NCBI GenBank assembly: GCA_022606425.2
Contig: JAHDVF020000136.1
Location: forward strand, 992,001-1,056,000
Direction of reading: 5' to 3'
DNA from: Lepidostoma basale
Taxonomy: Eukaryota > Arthropoda > Insecta > Trichoptera > Lepidostomatidae
DNA length: 64,000 nucleotides
Shown: one piece after another, positions 24,801-39,000 of the stretch
Position numbering within the stretch: the stretch's first letter is position 1
How the letters are laid out: the number at the start of each line of letters is the position of its first letter
Made by a program: the position numbers and the translations under genes
Notes under the pieces: model-generated
Database searches by the model: none
Told to the model about the DNA's origin: nothing
What the model saw: the letters and a program-made list of their open reading frames with translations, nothing else

Positions 24801-27800
24801 GGATAAGGCAACGGGAAACCACTACAGTAACATTTACCAGGGAAATTATCGTGGCTCAAAAGCATTTCGGCACTATAAGAAGAAGAATAAGTTAAATATA
24901 CCATAGGTGGGTTTTATGAGTGACATTTTACTGTATTGATGTGTGACCCCACTCAAATATTTTGTGATTAGTGATCTAGTATGGAATTAAAACTATATTA
25001 ATTTGATAGATGTGTATATTGATATTTTATATAATCATTTTATTATTATGTATTATTATTGTTTAATATTATTTATTAGTTCTTACTGATAAAAACTAAG
25101 TATTAATACTTATAGACCAGGTTATTTTTTAAATTTAAAGAATTTTTCCTTCGTATTGTATCGACTATTAAATGCGTTTTTTATTAGTCTTTCTTTGTTT
25201 AGTTTTTATTATATATTTACACCTGAAGATGGAGGTATCCTCCGAAAGATGTCGCGTTTTTTTAATATTTGTATATTATAAACAACGTTATTTTAAATTT
25301 CCAAAGTGTATTAATTTGATACATTTATGGTACTGTAAATACTGGATAAAAATTAAACAAACAAAAGTTTTTTTTAAATAAAATAAAAAGTTATTACATT
25401 GAAACTTCACCCCAATGCATTCAGAAAGCGAATGTTGAGGAAAGTTTGCAGCATCAAAGAGATAAGAAACCTATTTCTTAAGACTTAAATGAACTTTACG
25501 TAACATAAAGTACTGGTATATTTATAGTACATCTCTCTGGCAATAGACGTAAGAGGAATAGCCATTAGAGCTGAACCTCTGTAAGCCAGAAGATCCATCT
25601 GTTTTAGGAACATGTAAATTGCTGACTACGAATTTTTTGGAGATCTTCTTTATATAAAGCGATGTTAAGCGAATTAAAACAGCGATTTTTGACAGATTCA
25701 CCTATTCATTATATGTTAATTACGCATATCTTACTATTTATACTCCGATTATTTATTTATTCACGGTAAAAAACAACGATTGTAATACATACATAGAAAC
25801 AGTATAATAAGGCCTATTATAAGCTACCATAAATGTAAATGATTAGAAGAGTCAACAGTACAGACTAATGAATCGAAATTGAAGTCAAACTGAATTCAAA
25901 CAAAGTATAGTATAATAATTAAATAAAACGGTGTTTTTTACTACTTCCACTTTTGTCTTTATTTTGACGGCGACAGGTTTCGCCAGGCTCGCTGTCGAAA
26001 TAAAGATAAAAGTGGAAGTATTATAGTTAAAAAAAAACATCGTTTTTTTAAATTATTATTTAAAATGAACTTCCATTAGGAGATTTCTGCAAAATCATTT
26101 GATTATCTTAAAAAAAGTATACAATTATTTTAAAGAGTTAAAGTAACATTATAGTTTCAGTAACGTCGAAAGGTCCAACCATTAAAAAAAAACGTCGGAC
26201 CCTAATATATCATTTATTTACATTTACATATTACCATTCATTCATTTGGAAAACATTGATGTTACTAAATCACTTTTTGTAACTGTCACATATTCGGTAC
26301 GTTGCCGCGCTTTGAGCGTAGTTGGTGCGATAAGCAGAAAGGTAGAATCTCTTAGACGAATGTGTGGATACTCTGTGTATGATAGAGTGTCGAATGAAAA
26401 TATAAGAAGTGAATGCGGTGCGAATGATGGTGTAATGAACAAAATAATGAAAGGATCATTAAGATGGTTTGGACATATGGAAAGAAAGAATGGTAAAAAA
26501 ATTATATGTTAACGATGTAAATGGAATAAGAAATAGAGGTAATCGAGACAGAAATACGAGTTACAAGGATTTTCCCAAGATCCCAAAAAACATATTGCTA
26601 CCAATTATTTCATGCGCATTCTTTTTAGAGATCTCATTTCATCATACTTTCATCCTTCTTTTGCCATCACCAAGCTTCACTTCCATACGTAAGGAATAAT
26701 GCATATAGTTTTATGATAAGATTCCCGCTGCGAAAATTCTTATTCAGCTTTAACTGGTCCCTTTAGTGGTATTTTATTATCTAACTAACTAACTTACCAT
26801 CACGCTGTCTCTCCGAAGGGGTAGGCAGAAATAATGGAAAGAAAGAATGGTAAAAAAAATATATGTTAATGATGTAAATGGAACTAGAAATAGAGGAAGA
26901 CCGAGGAAAACGTGGCACGATCAAATAAATCAAATATTGAATGTCGGCCAAGTGAGGAGCCAGAGAAATCGACGCGCATGCATGACACGATGTATGAATG
27001 TTGAGGAAGCGAGAGAAATATGTCAGGAAAGAAAAGTGTGGCAGTCCATTCTTTCTGCCTACCCCTTCGGGGAGACGGCGTGATGGTTAGTTAGTTAGTT
27101 AGTTTTAGAATACTTGGCTCGCCGTGTGATTAGAAGCTAAATAAGTGTGAACTTTAATAACACAAGGCACGTGCATAATAAGTATAATATTGATTGTCTT
27201 ACTAAGGTTTGTAGTCCACGATGTATGTAGTAACCGCAATGGTGATTATTGATCCAACCAAAATGGCCAACATCAAGCTCGCTGCCAATTTGAAATATCT
27301 GAAAAAAAAAATAAAACGGTTAGTAATTTTCACTTTTAAAACATATACATACATACATAACAAACACAGCCAAAATAATCAAATAAAATATGCTCAGTTT
27401 TCTAAAAATATATAATATGAGTATTTAAAATCGTAATAAATCATGCGTATAGAGTTTTAAGAGATAAAATAATATAATCAAACAGTTTTTGCCGGGCCCA
27501 CTATGATACTTTTATACTATAAAATTAATTGTTTTATTTGATAATTTATTAAAATTAGATAAAAGGTAGCTCTATACACTTTTGACAGTTGCTAAAAAAG
27601 TATACGTTAACGATGTAAAGGAGTACGGAGTCGAGGTAGACCGAGGAAAACATGGCATGACCAAATTAATCAAATTTTAAAGGTTGGTCATGTCAGAAGC
27701 CGGAAGAATCGACGTGCGTGTATGACTCGCTGTATGAATGTGGAGGAAGCTAGCATGTCAGTATAGAGTAGTGTGGCGGTCCATTCTCTCTGCCAACCCC

Positions 27801-30800
27801 TGCGGGGAAACGGCGTGATGGTTTGTTGTTGTTGGTGTCGCTAAAAATTCTACTTGAACTCCACAGTTATGTAATTATGTATTTTTATTTAGTTTTTATA
27901 TTGCTATGATTAAGCTTGGGTACAAGCGAAACTAAAAAAGATGGCTAAGATATTTATAGATATACAGTTTTTTTTTTCCACTTTTGAGTTTATTTTTCTC
28001 GACATGTTTTGACCCAACCACCATCTTCAAAAATAAACTGAAAAGTGGAAAAAAAACATTGTTTTAATTCATTAAAACAATCGTCATTATGGAATTCCAT
28101 AGTGTTAACATCTTAAGTTTATCTAAAAATATTCGTAGTCGAGTGGTAAGTGCATTGACTGCCACCCCGAAGGTTCCGGGTTCGATTCTCTGCGAGGGCA
28201 AGTTTCCTGCGAGAGCAGTTTGATTGTCACACTGTCAATGATCTGGTGTAGAATTCACGCGACAATAAAATGTCCATAGATTAGCTACCTATCAAGTATC
28301 ACGAGAATTACCATGATAGCTATAATACCCTTTACATCGATTTGGCTCAAGCTATCATGATGTAAAGAGCGATACAACAAAATAATAATAAAAATATGTC
28401 TTTATTATAATAACATTGTTATAATTATTTAGTTAATCGATTATTTAAACATAAAAAGTACGTAGGTGTATGACTCGCTGTATACGAGTATATGCGAAAT
28501 AATCTAAACAGGCCATTAAGATGGTTTGGGCACATCGAAATAATAAATGAAGACGGAATTGTGAAGGAATTGTATGTTAACGACGTAAACTGAACTTGAA
28601 ATAGAGGAGGACCGAGAAAATCGTGGCACGATCAATTGAACCAAATATTAAATGTCGGCCGCGTAAGGAGTCGGAGAAATCGGAATCGGAAAGAGGAAGC
28701 CCATAAGTATGTCAGGACAGATCAACGTGGCGGGCTTCTTATCTGCCTGACTCTTGGGGGAATAGGCCTGATGGTAACTTAGTTATGAAAAGTTATAAAC
28801 ATTGTTGTCTGTCTACAAATATTGGTAACATTCAGCGAATAATTGCACTCGGTAAAGACATAAAATAAAGGATTTCAAATATGGCGGTTTTCCTTCACAA
28901 TTCAGACGAAACGTATTATTTGTAAAAAATACGATTATGCGATGTGTGCTCAGATATTGCAGGCACGGCACATAAAAGTCTACAAATCTTTACCTCATCT
29001 CAATATTTACTTATTTCACTATGGCTGTATTGCGGTGATTATTTTAATGGCTTAAAATCAACATTACGGATGCATTCCAAGGTCATTCGGCGAAACTTGT
29101 GATTTATAATATTCTAAGAATAATATCTCATAAAATCATATGTTTTTTGTATTTTTACCAAAAAATATTTTTAAACCCCTTGTGTCAATGATTATTCGGT
29201 TTGTCTTAAATCATGAACTGTCCCTTTACTAAATCAATAGCTTTAGAACAATAAACCACCCTCAACTCAAAACTAACATACAAAAAAATATTTCAAATTT
29301 AACCCATTGATCTTTGTACTTTTATGTCCCTGGTACTCTGCTACGTTAACTAACTAACTAACTAACCATCACGCCGTCTCTCCGAAGGAGCAGGCAGAAA
29401 GAATGGACTGCCACACTTTTCTTTCCTGACATATTTCTCTCGCTTCCTCAACATTCGTCGTGTCATGCACGCGCGTCGATTTCTCTGACTTCTCACATGG
29501 CCGACATTCAATATTTGATTTATTTGATCGTGTCATGTTTTCCTCGGTCTTCCTCTATTTCTGGTTCCATTTACATCGTTAAAATATTTTTTTTTTTACC
29601 ATTCTTTCTTCATTCATTCTTTCCATATGTCCAAACCATGATCCTTTCATTATTTTGTTCATAACACCATCATTTGCACCGCATTCACTTCTTATATTTT
29701 CATTCGACACTCTATCATGCACAGAGTATCCACACATTCGTCTAGGACATCTCATTTATCCGGCATTTATTCTACTTTCATCCTTCTACTGCCAGTTCCA
29801 TGCTTCGCATCCATACACGAGGGTCGGTAGAAGAACACCATTGTGCACTGGCATTCTAGCTTTTTTGGATAGGTTTTTGTTTGCGATGACAACATTACGT
29901 TAACTAACACATGTTACATATGTTTCTAGATATTTGCAATAATTTTGTAATAATTTTGGTTAGTTTACACCGTTCTCCCGCTGATGAAGGTGTAAAGCCT
30001 TCGAAACAAGTCGAGAAAAATAAACTCAAAAGTGGAAAAAGCAGTGTTTTAATTTATAAAAAAATCGTTATTTTGGATCTCCACAGTATTAACACCTTAA
30101 GTTTATCTTAACGAACCTTTATATCCTCAGGCATAATTTAGGTTGTTTAATGAAATTTTCCGGACATACTACATAGAAATATTCCGGACAGCGCAGGATA
30201 GGGAAGAGTTTACCAGAGTGATCGCCAACGTCGGGGGGACCTGACAGGGCACTTTAAGAAGAAGAATGAAATTTATTTGCAGAACTTCATTATAATTATA
30301 AAGGTAAAACAACGCTTCAAATGTGGACATTTTTATGTCAGTGAGACTACCCTATAAAGCTTCCATCTTTAATATATTATTTATTGTTTCTTAAAAATGA
30401 TGTAAAACTATCTATTGATAATGCCTTAGCAAGGCAAAACGTATCATTACGATATCCAGTTATGTCGGTAGGTAGAACATAGTGATAGTGTAGTTGACCT
30501 GAGGGAGGCGCTGTCTCTGTCATTGTTATAATTGTGAGGTCATCGTGTTATTTACTATTGTATTTCAAACTTTTTATTAATCATATTATGTATCATTGGT
30601 GTATTGGAATGTAGTTCTGTGATGTTTGATATATTTAAATAAATAAATGGAATAAGTGAAAAAAATTAAATAAATGAAATAAAAGAATTAAATTAAATAA
30701 ATGAAATAAATGAAATAAATGAAACAAATGAAACAAATTAAATAAATGGAATAAATGAAATAAATGAAATATACGAAATAAATGATAAATGAAATAAATG

Positions 30801-32974
30801 GAATAAATGAAATAAATGAAATACACGAAATAAATGAAATAAATGAAATACATGGAATAAATGAAATAAATGAAATAAATGAAATAAATGAAATAAATGA
30901 AATAAATGAAATACATGGATTAAATGAAATAAATGAAATAAATGATAAATGAAATAAAATAAATAAATAAATGAAATAAATAAAGGAAATAAATGAAACA
31001 AATAAAGGAAATAAATGAAACAAATAAAGGAAACAAATGAAACAAATGAAATAAATGAAACAAATGAAACAAATGAAACAAATGAAACAAATGAAACAAA
31101 TGAAACAAATGAAACAAATGAAACAAATGAAACAAACGAAACAAACGAAATAAACTAAATAAACGAAATAAACGAAATAAACGAAATAAATGAAATAAAC
31201 GAAATAAATTAAATAAACTAAATTTATCACCTAGCTTTGTACTAACTGAAGCACTGCTGTGTGGTTTTAATTTAGTAAAACTCCATTATAATACGAGTGT
31301 GTATTAAAAACGCGATTGTTTTTTGGTTTCACATTGATTTTTTAAATAATTTATGTACCGGATAAAAAAATATGTATAAATAATAGTGACAAATTTACTT
31401 CGCCTTGCGAGAGTTTGAGAATGTCCTCATATCAAATTTATATTGTCGATATACAAAATAATATGATTAGTGATGTTGCTGAAGTATTGAATCTATACTA
31501 ATAATATACACGCTTTAACTGTTATAATGCAACGTGCAAATGCTTTTTAGAAATATTGGTAACTCTTATTTGAATTTCCGTATCAATTATTTGCATCTAA
31601 GATTTAGTACTATTTCCGTGAAAAATATTATGATGATATAATATAATATGTTATGCTTCCAAAATTGATATTTGATAATGGCTTTATAACGCGAATTATA
31701 TTTCATAATCAAACGTTTGTGACAACTCCGGAAAAACTTTGAAGTTAAGCTTTGAAGTTGCATGTTGTTGAAGAACAATATAAAATTTAGAAAACATTGT
31801 AAAAAAATCATTTCAAAGTCTTTTTAAAGTAAGATGTGGATGATGACTTTCATAGCGCGATTTTTGTGAGAGATTCACTTCAAGGGCGCTCTTCGTCCGA
31901 AAAGCTTCTCATAAAAAGGACATTTTTAAGAGAGCATCTAAATACTCCTTCGTTGTCTTGATTGATATATCTTGATTGCTTTGATTGATATTTTAGGGCA
32001 GCCTGTTCCACGCCGCCGGTCCTTCGATACCAAATGCACGATCCGCGAAATTTTAAGCTCTTTGGAGCCGCGGAACAAGAAGTTTGTGTGTTGTTTCTTC
32101 TTTTGAAGATCGTAGAGCTGACTGCTGGGAGTTCAGATCGATTAGCTTGCAATGGTCTGTAAGGTAGTGGGGTGCTTGTCCGTGCAAGGTTTTATGAACC
32201 AGTAGACATAGTTATATGTTTAATATTTCTTAAACATCGTCCGAAATTATCAAAGACCCTGTTTCTATAATATGAAATCAGATATTTGCATTGAAATGTT
32301 TTGTCCACATGTGTATCATTGAAATATTTAACAATGGTCAGTTTGATGATGCCATAGGAAAGCAATAACAATGCTATCGTAATAATGAGAGCAGTGGCGG
32401 TACTCCCATAGAAGCCCAGAAGCCCTGCTTGCGTAAGAAATTTTGAATCAAAACCTACTTCTAGCTTACAGAGTTTCAGTTTTTGCGGCTATTCCTCTTA
32501 CGTCTGTCTGATGGGAACATTGTTGGAAGGTGATTTGGTGGGTTGTTGGTCTATGCGGGGGCATGATTACTTAGATTTGGGGGTTTTGATTCAAAATTTC
32601 TTACGCAAGCCGGGCTTTTGGGCTTCTATGGGAGTACCGCCACTGAATGAGAGTAAAACCCTTGACGCGAATTTCAATTTATCTTACGAAATAATTGCTT
32701 CAAATTGCAATTTTAAGAATTAAAATGATATGTACAATATGTCAAAATGATATAAAAATGAAATAAAACGATGTTTTTAAATGACTATTTCCACTTCCAC
32801 TACATATTGGTCACCAGTCTGTCGATACCAGCCAACCTGGCGAATCTGGTTGCTGTCGAAATAAACACTGGTTGCTGTCAAAGTGGAAGAATTTATTTAA
32901 AAAAAAACATCGTTTTATTTAATTGTTATAATAAATAAGCTTTCATCTGAGATTTCGGTAAAATCATTAGATTA

Positions 32975-33026
<52 letters not shown>

Positions 33027-36000
33027 CATAACGCCGTCTCCTCGATAGGGTAGGCAGAAAGAATGGACTGCCACACTTTAAACGATGCGGCACTCCATCT
33101 TTGTCTTTTGGCCCCCGCGAGAGACGCGTTGTGATGGGTTGCGAACCTCATCGCCACCAATAGGCATCTCCAATAGGTATCTAAATAAAACGATGTTTTT
33201 AAATTACTATTTCTACTTCCACTACATATTGGTCGCCAGTCTGTAGATGCCAGCCAACCTGGCGAAACTGGTTGCTGTCGAAATAAACACAAAGGTGAAA
33301 GAATTTATTTAAAAAAAATCGTTTTATTTAATTATTATTTCATCTGAGATTTCGGTAAAATCATTAGATTTTCTTAAATTAATTGATCTTACTTCTTGGA
33401 TAGATGGCAGAGCAGCGTGACAATGATGAAGAACTGCATCTCGTTGGCGAGATAATAAGTCCACGTCATGCACATGGCCTGCTTTTCCGGGTACATGTTG
33501 TTGATGTAGAGAAGGTTGGTCCACCACATCTGCGGGCAGAACACGTCGTTCCTCTCGTTCAGGTAGAGGGAGCTGGTGTCGTGGGTCCAGGCTGCAAGGA
33601 CGAAGGTCATTCCCAGGGCGTACATGTAGGACGGCGTTATCCTGTCAACATTTTATTATTGTGGTTAGATCGGTAATGCGTTTTTTATTTTTATTTTTTT
33701 TATTTTTTATTATTTTTTTTTACGTATACAACAGGTCGTTTGAATCCAATTACTGTATACAATTTTATTTTTTAGCTATTATATTGATTCTCGTGACATG
33801 TGATAGGTAGCCAATCTATCGCAATTTTATAACTAACTAACTTACTAACCATCACGCCATTTCCCCGGAGGGGTAGGCAGAGAGGATGGATCGCCACACT
33901 GGCCTGTCCTGGCATACCTCTCGAGCTTCCTCTACATCCATACATCGTACCATGCACGCACGTCGATTGTTCCGACTTCGAATGTGGCCGCCTTTTAGTA
34001 ATTGATTAATTTGGTCATGCCATGTTTTCCTCGGTCGTCCTCGGCTTCTTTTCCCACTCACGCGAGTTAACTCGAAGTTCTCCTGTATTGAAAGCGATTC
34101 GTCTCTTAAATGAGGTTGCAGAAGAGATAGACCTCTTTGGATGCAATTATGGCAAATTCGTAAATACCCTTATGATAAAGGCAGCAAGCAAATAACTGGC
34201 TTTTCCTATTCATAAGATTCTATGTATATTTCTTTTGATATTCTTTTTTTTTACCCTTTACATCGATTTGGCTTGCGCTGTAATGATGTAAGGAGTTTTT
34301 TCAACAAAATAATAATAATAATAATAATAACGTATTTTAAAGTAGAAATATAACTTACGTATTTCGACGTTATTGAAAGACCGAGGAAAACGTGGCACGA
34401 TCAAATAAATCAAATATTGAATGTCGGCCAAGTGAGGAGTCAGAATCGACGCGCGTGCATGACACGATGTGTGAATGTTGAGGAAGCGAGAGAAATATGT
34501 CAGGAAAGAAAAGTGCGGCAGTCCATTCTTTCTGCCTACCCCTTCGGGGAGACGGTGTAATGGTTAGTTAATTAGTTATTTCAATGTATGAAATTTTAAA
34601 CATTGTCGATATTTGTGTTTTTTTTTAGTGGACGTGCGCTGCTCATCATATGCAGATTTCAAAAGAGCCGCACAAGATAGGGAAGAATGAAAGAGAAGAA
34701 TAGAAGAAATTGCTGCAAACCAATCCCAGGATTGAAACTTTCTAACTAATATGCAATTTCGTAATATAATACTAAAAGGTAAAATGCCGGCCAGTCTGTA
34801 AATGTCTTTTACGTGCATTTCTATTGGAATACTATATATATTACTTATTGCCCTATTTTAAATAACCTGGATTTTAGATATAAGCTTTTTAGTTGAAAAA
34901 ACTCATATGCATGATAAATAAACTACATGAGAGTGAATCATTGCACAGTACACTGCACGTAGTAGTGAGATGGGAAGAGTTTCTTTAAATCTATATAGTA
35001 TACCTGCGACTGATGTGATCTTTGAGTAAGTAAGTTGTAATTAGTTTGAACTATTGGCACATGATGGACATTAATTAATAATGCTTACTCCTGAGAGCTT
35101 ATTGGACATGAAAACACTTGAATAATTTATTCACGCCGCATTGTTGATTTCACGTTTCCATCTTGAAATTACTTAACCACTTAATCAGAGTCCGACTTCC
35201 GTGTTTAACATACACATTATAAATCCGAGGAAAACGTGGCAAGATCAAATCAATCAAATATTAAAAGCCGGCCATGTGAGAAGTCAGAGAAGAAAAAAAT
35301 TAAATCGGAGAAAAAAGAGAGAAAAAAGTGATGACTTTAGTGGCAGAGCGGTGGACTATCTCACCGAAAGTCCCGAGTTCGATTCCCGGCGAGAGCAGTG
35401 TTATTCTCATACTGTCTATGGTCTGCATATGAAAATAATTAATGAAGAAAGAATGGTAATTAGTATATAATATGTTAACGATGTAAGCTAAGGGTGTCAA
35501 ACTCAAAGGCTAACATGGGCCAAACAAACAAGGCTTAACTTTAGGTGGGTATATAAATAAATGTACGCATTTGAGAAAAAAAATGATTACAATTAAAAAA
35601 AACGTTTATCGAATTCTACTTATCTTATTTTTATTCTGGGTCGGTTTGTTATTTTATTAAATACAGGAATAAACCTATTGGCCGGGCCGCAAAAATAATT
35701 GTTGCAGGCCGCGAGTTTGACGCCCCTGATGTTAACGGAACTAGAAATATACGACACGTGACACGATCAAATAAATCAAGTTTTGAATGTCGACAAAATC
35801 TACGTGCGTGCATGACACGATGTATGAATGTTGTGGAAACGAGAGAAGTATGTCAGGAAAAAACAGTGTGGCGATACATTCTTTCTGCCTACCCCTTCGA
35901 GAGACGGCGTGATGGTTGGTTAATTAGTTAGTTAATTAGTCTATGCTTTGGTGTAGAACATACGTGACAATAAAATGGCCAGAAATTTGCTACCTATCAT

Positions 36001-39000
36001 ATGTCATGAGAACCTTTTACATCGATTTAGATCTATGAACCAGTGTAATAGCTAAAAAACGAATTGTTTACAGTATTTGGGTTCCTATAGTATACAACAA
36101 AAAATCGACACGATATATGAATGTTGAGAAATGTCAAGAAAGAACAGTGTGGCGGTCTTTTTATTTTGTCTACACCTTCGGGGAAACGGCGTGATGGTTA
36201 TTTTATTTGAGTTGTATTCATTGATCAAGAAATAAAAAATCAAATGTTAAAAAAAAATTATGTATGTAGAAATTTACCCAACACATGCGAATGGAGCATA
36301 AAACCGAGAAGACTTAATCAATAGATATAATTCAAATTACCTGATATAAAACAAAAAAAAATTGGTGAATTTTTAATTACATTGTAATAAATAGAAATAA
36401 AGTCACATGGAATAACATGCGATGTATGATAGAATACCGTAATAATAAGGAAGAAATATACCATAAGGCAGATGATTGCATCACAAGTAAAATTAAAAAA
36501 GAATCCCTGAGTTGGTTTGGATATATGGAACGAATGGATGAATTAAATACGGCTACATTCGAAGTCGGAAAAATCGACGAGCGTGCATGTTATGTTACAA
36601 TGTACTAATGTAGAGAAATCTCGAGAGGTATATCAGGACAGAACAGAATGGTGGTCCCTCCTCTTTGCCTATCCCTCTGGAGAAACGGCGTGATGGGTTA
36701 GTTAGTTTTTGTAATAAATACCTGAAAAATCTTTTCAGCACACCCATCAAGTAAGCCTTGAAATGTGTCCATTTTGAGCTCAGATCTGGATCTTCCTTTG
36801 TTTTGAAGAATCCGGTGGCCATCAAGAACCCACTAGAACACGCGTCAAAAACATATCATTAATATAATCTAATGATTTTACTGAAATCTCTTGATTCATT
36901 TTAAATAATAATTAAATAAAACGATGTCTTTTAATAACAACTCCATTTTCGTCTTTATTTCGACAGCGACCAGTTTCACCAGGCAAGCTGGCATCGACAG
37001 ACTACGACCAGTTTATCGATGCCAGCTAGCCTGGTGAAATATGTCGCTGTCAAAATAACACAAAAGTGGAACTAGATATTTAAAAATATCGTTTTATTAA
37101 ATTATATCAAACGATGTTTCGCAAGCCGACTTTCGCAAGTTTTCTTGCTTTTAAAATTTTGTTGGGACTTGCAGCGGATATTCACACAGTGAAAGGCACT
37201 CATTTGGAAGTTTTATTATATGAGAGGTCTTTAGCTATATAAAGGAGGTCCGTCACACACACCCAAACATGTTATAGAACGCAGCGGCTCCTAATCGTCA
37301 AATTTGCTCTTGCACTTTCTAGACCCGTGTCCCATCCAAGCGAGACTGACTTTAACAGGCCACATTTAATTTACTGACTAAAAATAAAACTTTTACATAT
37401 CTCAAATTTTTACAATTTATTACATTCATAAAAATAATAAATCACACCAGAAGAAAAACAACACAAAATAACCACAGATAAATTGCTTTACACTAAAAAA
37501 AGTTTGCGAATCGATACAATTTATGGGCTAGTACTTTCAGTTGTAACAATTATAAATCGAAAAAGTGCATTTATGGAACGCGTTAGATTCGCTATCTAAT
37601 ATATTTTGTCTATGATATTTGGTTCGTGCACTTGCCTCATGCAGAAGAAAGCGTCAGTGGTGTATGACGAATTGATCATAAATTGTCCAAAATATGAGTT
37701 CGGTACGTTGAAGGCGTAGACCTTATTCTTGTAGAATTCCATGGCGAATATGAAACTGTGGCTTATCATCACAAACGTTGTTGTGTACATTCTGAAAAAG
37801 AAAAATATTTCATAATATTTTATATACTTCTTTTATACGGGCGTTCGTAGTTGTACTCCTAAACGGTTGGACCCATTTTGATGAAATTTTTTGTGTGTTT
37901 AAGTGGTTCACTGGATGGTTTAGATTCACAATTGGATCCGGTAGGTGACCGTTAAATCCTTTTGGGAAGTTCATGAATAATTGACCTGAGAATAAATCAT
38001 AGTTATATTTGTTTACCATAGATGGCGCTGATGTTGAATTATGTGTTTGAGCATGCGCAAATTTAAATGTAAGTATAGTGTAAAAACGAACTTTTTTGAA
38101 ATGTCAAATGTCATTTAGTAATATATAGTAATGTCATTTAGTAATATATATATCAGGGCTTGTTAAGTCTGGTTTCTTCCAACTGAGACAGCTAAAGCAC
38201 ATACGGAGATGTTTACCTGTTGGTGAAGCTAGGACCCTCGTAAATTCTTTTGTAGTGTCACGGAAAGGCAACGTTCACTCCGATCAGTAGAAACAAGTGC
38301 AAACAACATAGCGATTCCAGTCAGAGCCTATAAAGCATGTTTCTATGATCGTGCTTTCAGCGTTGCGGGTCCGTTGGCGTGGAATAGCCTCCATGTTAGT
38401 ATTAAGTATGAGGATAGTGACGTTAAATTTAAGAAACATCTGAAGACTGCACTGTTCGGTCAGTCATTTCCTAGTGCGCCCTTGGAGTAATTGATTTTAC
38501 AAAACGGCGCACTTAAAATACAAATCATCATAATAATAAATAATAAATAGTTTATCGAAAATTCGAATATCGAAAAAACAATTGCTGAACCAGCTAACAG
38601 CGGGCAATTCAACGTATGGGTAGGACAACGTCTTTCGGATCCGCTAGTATTATATAAATATATATAACAATAACATATGTCTTCTTCATCTTATTCTAGA
38701 TCATTGATCTGTTCTTGAACGGGGTCATCCTTTGAGAAGTGGAATACCAGCTATCTCTCCATATTTTTGGCAGTCTTCCTAGCAGGCAATGTCCCACGGT
38801 TATACCGTGAGCAACCACGTGGGGAATTCTCGCATCACCCATCAAAATTTTAAAAGGTTTGTCTTAATATTTATAAGTTGATATAATTCAAGTAGCGACA
38901 TACCTCAGGCCACAGATCGGCAATAGAGTGCCGGGTCTGGCTTTCATGGTAAACAAACTCTGCGAGTTTGAATATATACTAAAACTCAGGGCGATGCTGT

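Larger units (their letters stand above)
35205..35935 (+). mobile_element. RTE-A copy broken by a SINE and a hAT-like MITE
   Basis: RTE-A pieces at 35215-35310, 35425-35488 and 35729-35935, in order and same strand. Confidence 0.75.

Noticed and set aside
28133..28205. possible tRNA gene from box A/box B
   Set aside because: It is the head of a dispersed SINE with target duplication and tail; no cloverleaf was found.
30644..31225. CRISPR-like array
   Set aside because: Contiguous 9-bp tandem units without spacers, in a eukaryotic genome.
30635..31230. long Phe/Ile-rich reading frames as membrane protein genes
   Set aside because: They are by-products of the 9-bp minisatellite.
32974..33026. 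(TTAG)n runs as telomere-like repeats
   Set aside because: They always sit at the 3' end of RTE-A or R3S copies and are TTAG, not the insect TTAGG unit, so they are LINE tails.
33404..33676. 90-aa plus-strand frame
   Set aside because: Shadow of exon 8 of the NRF-6-like gene.
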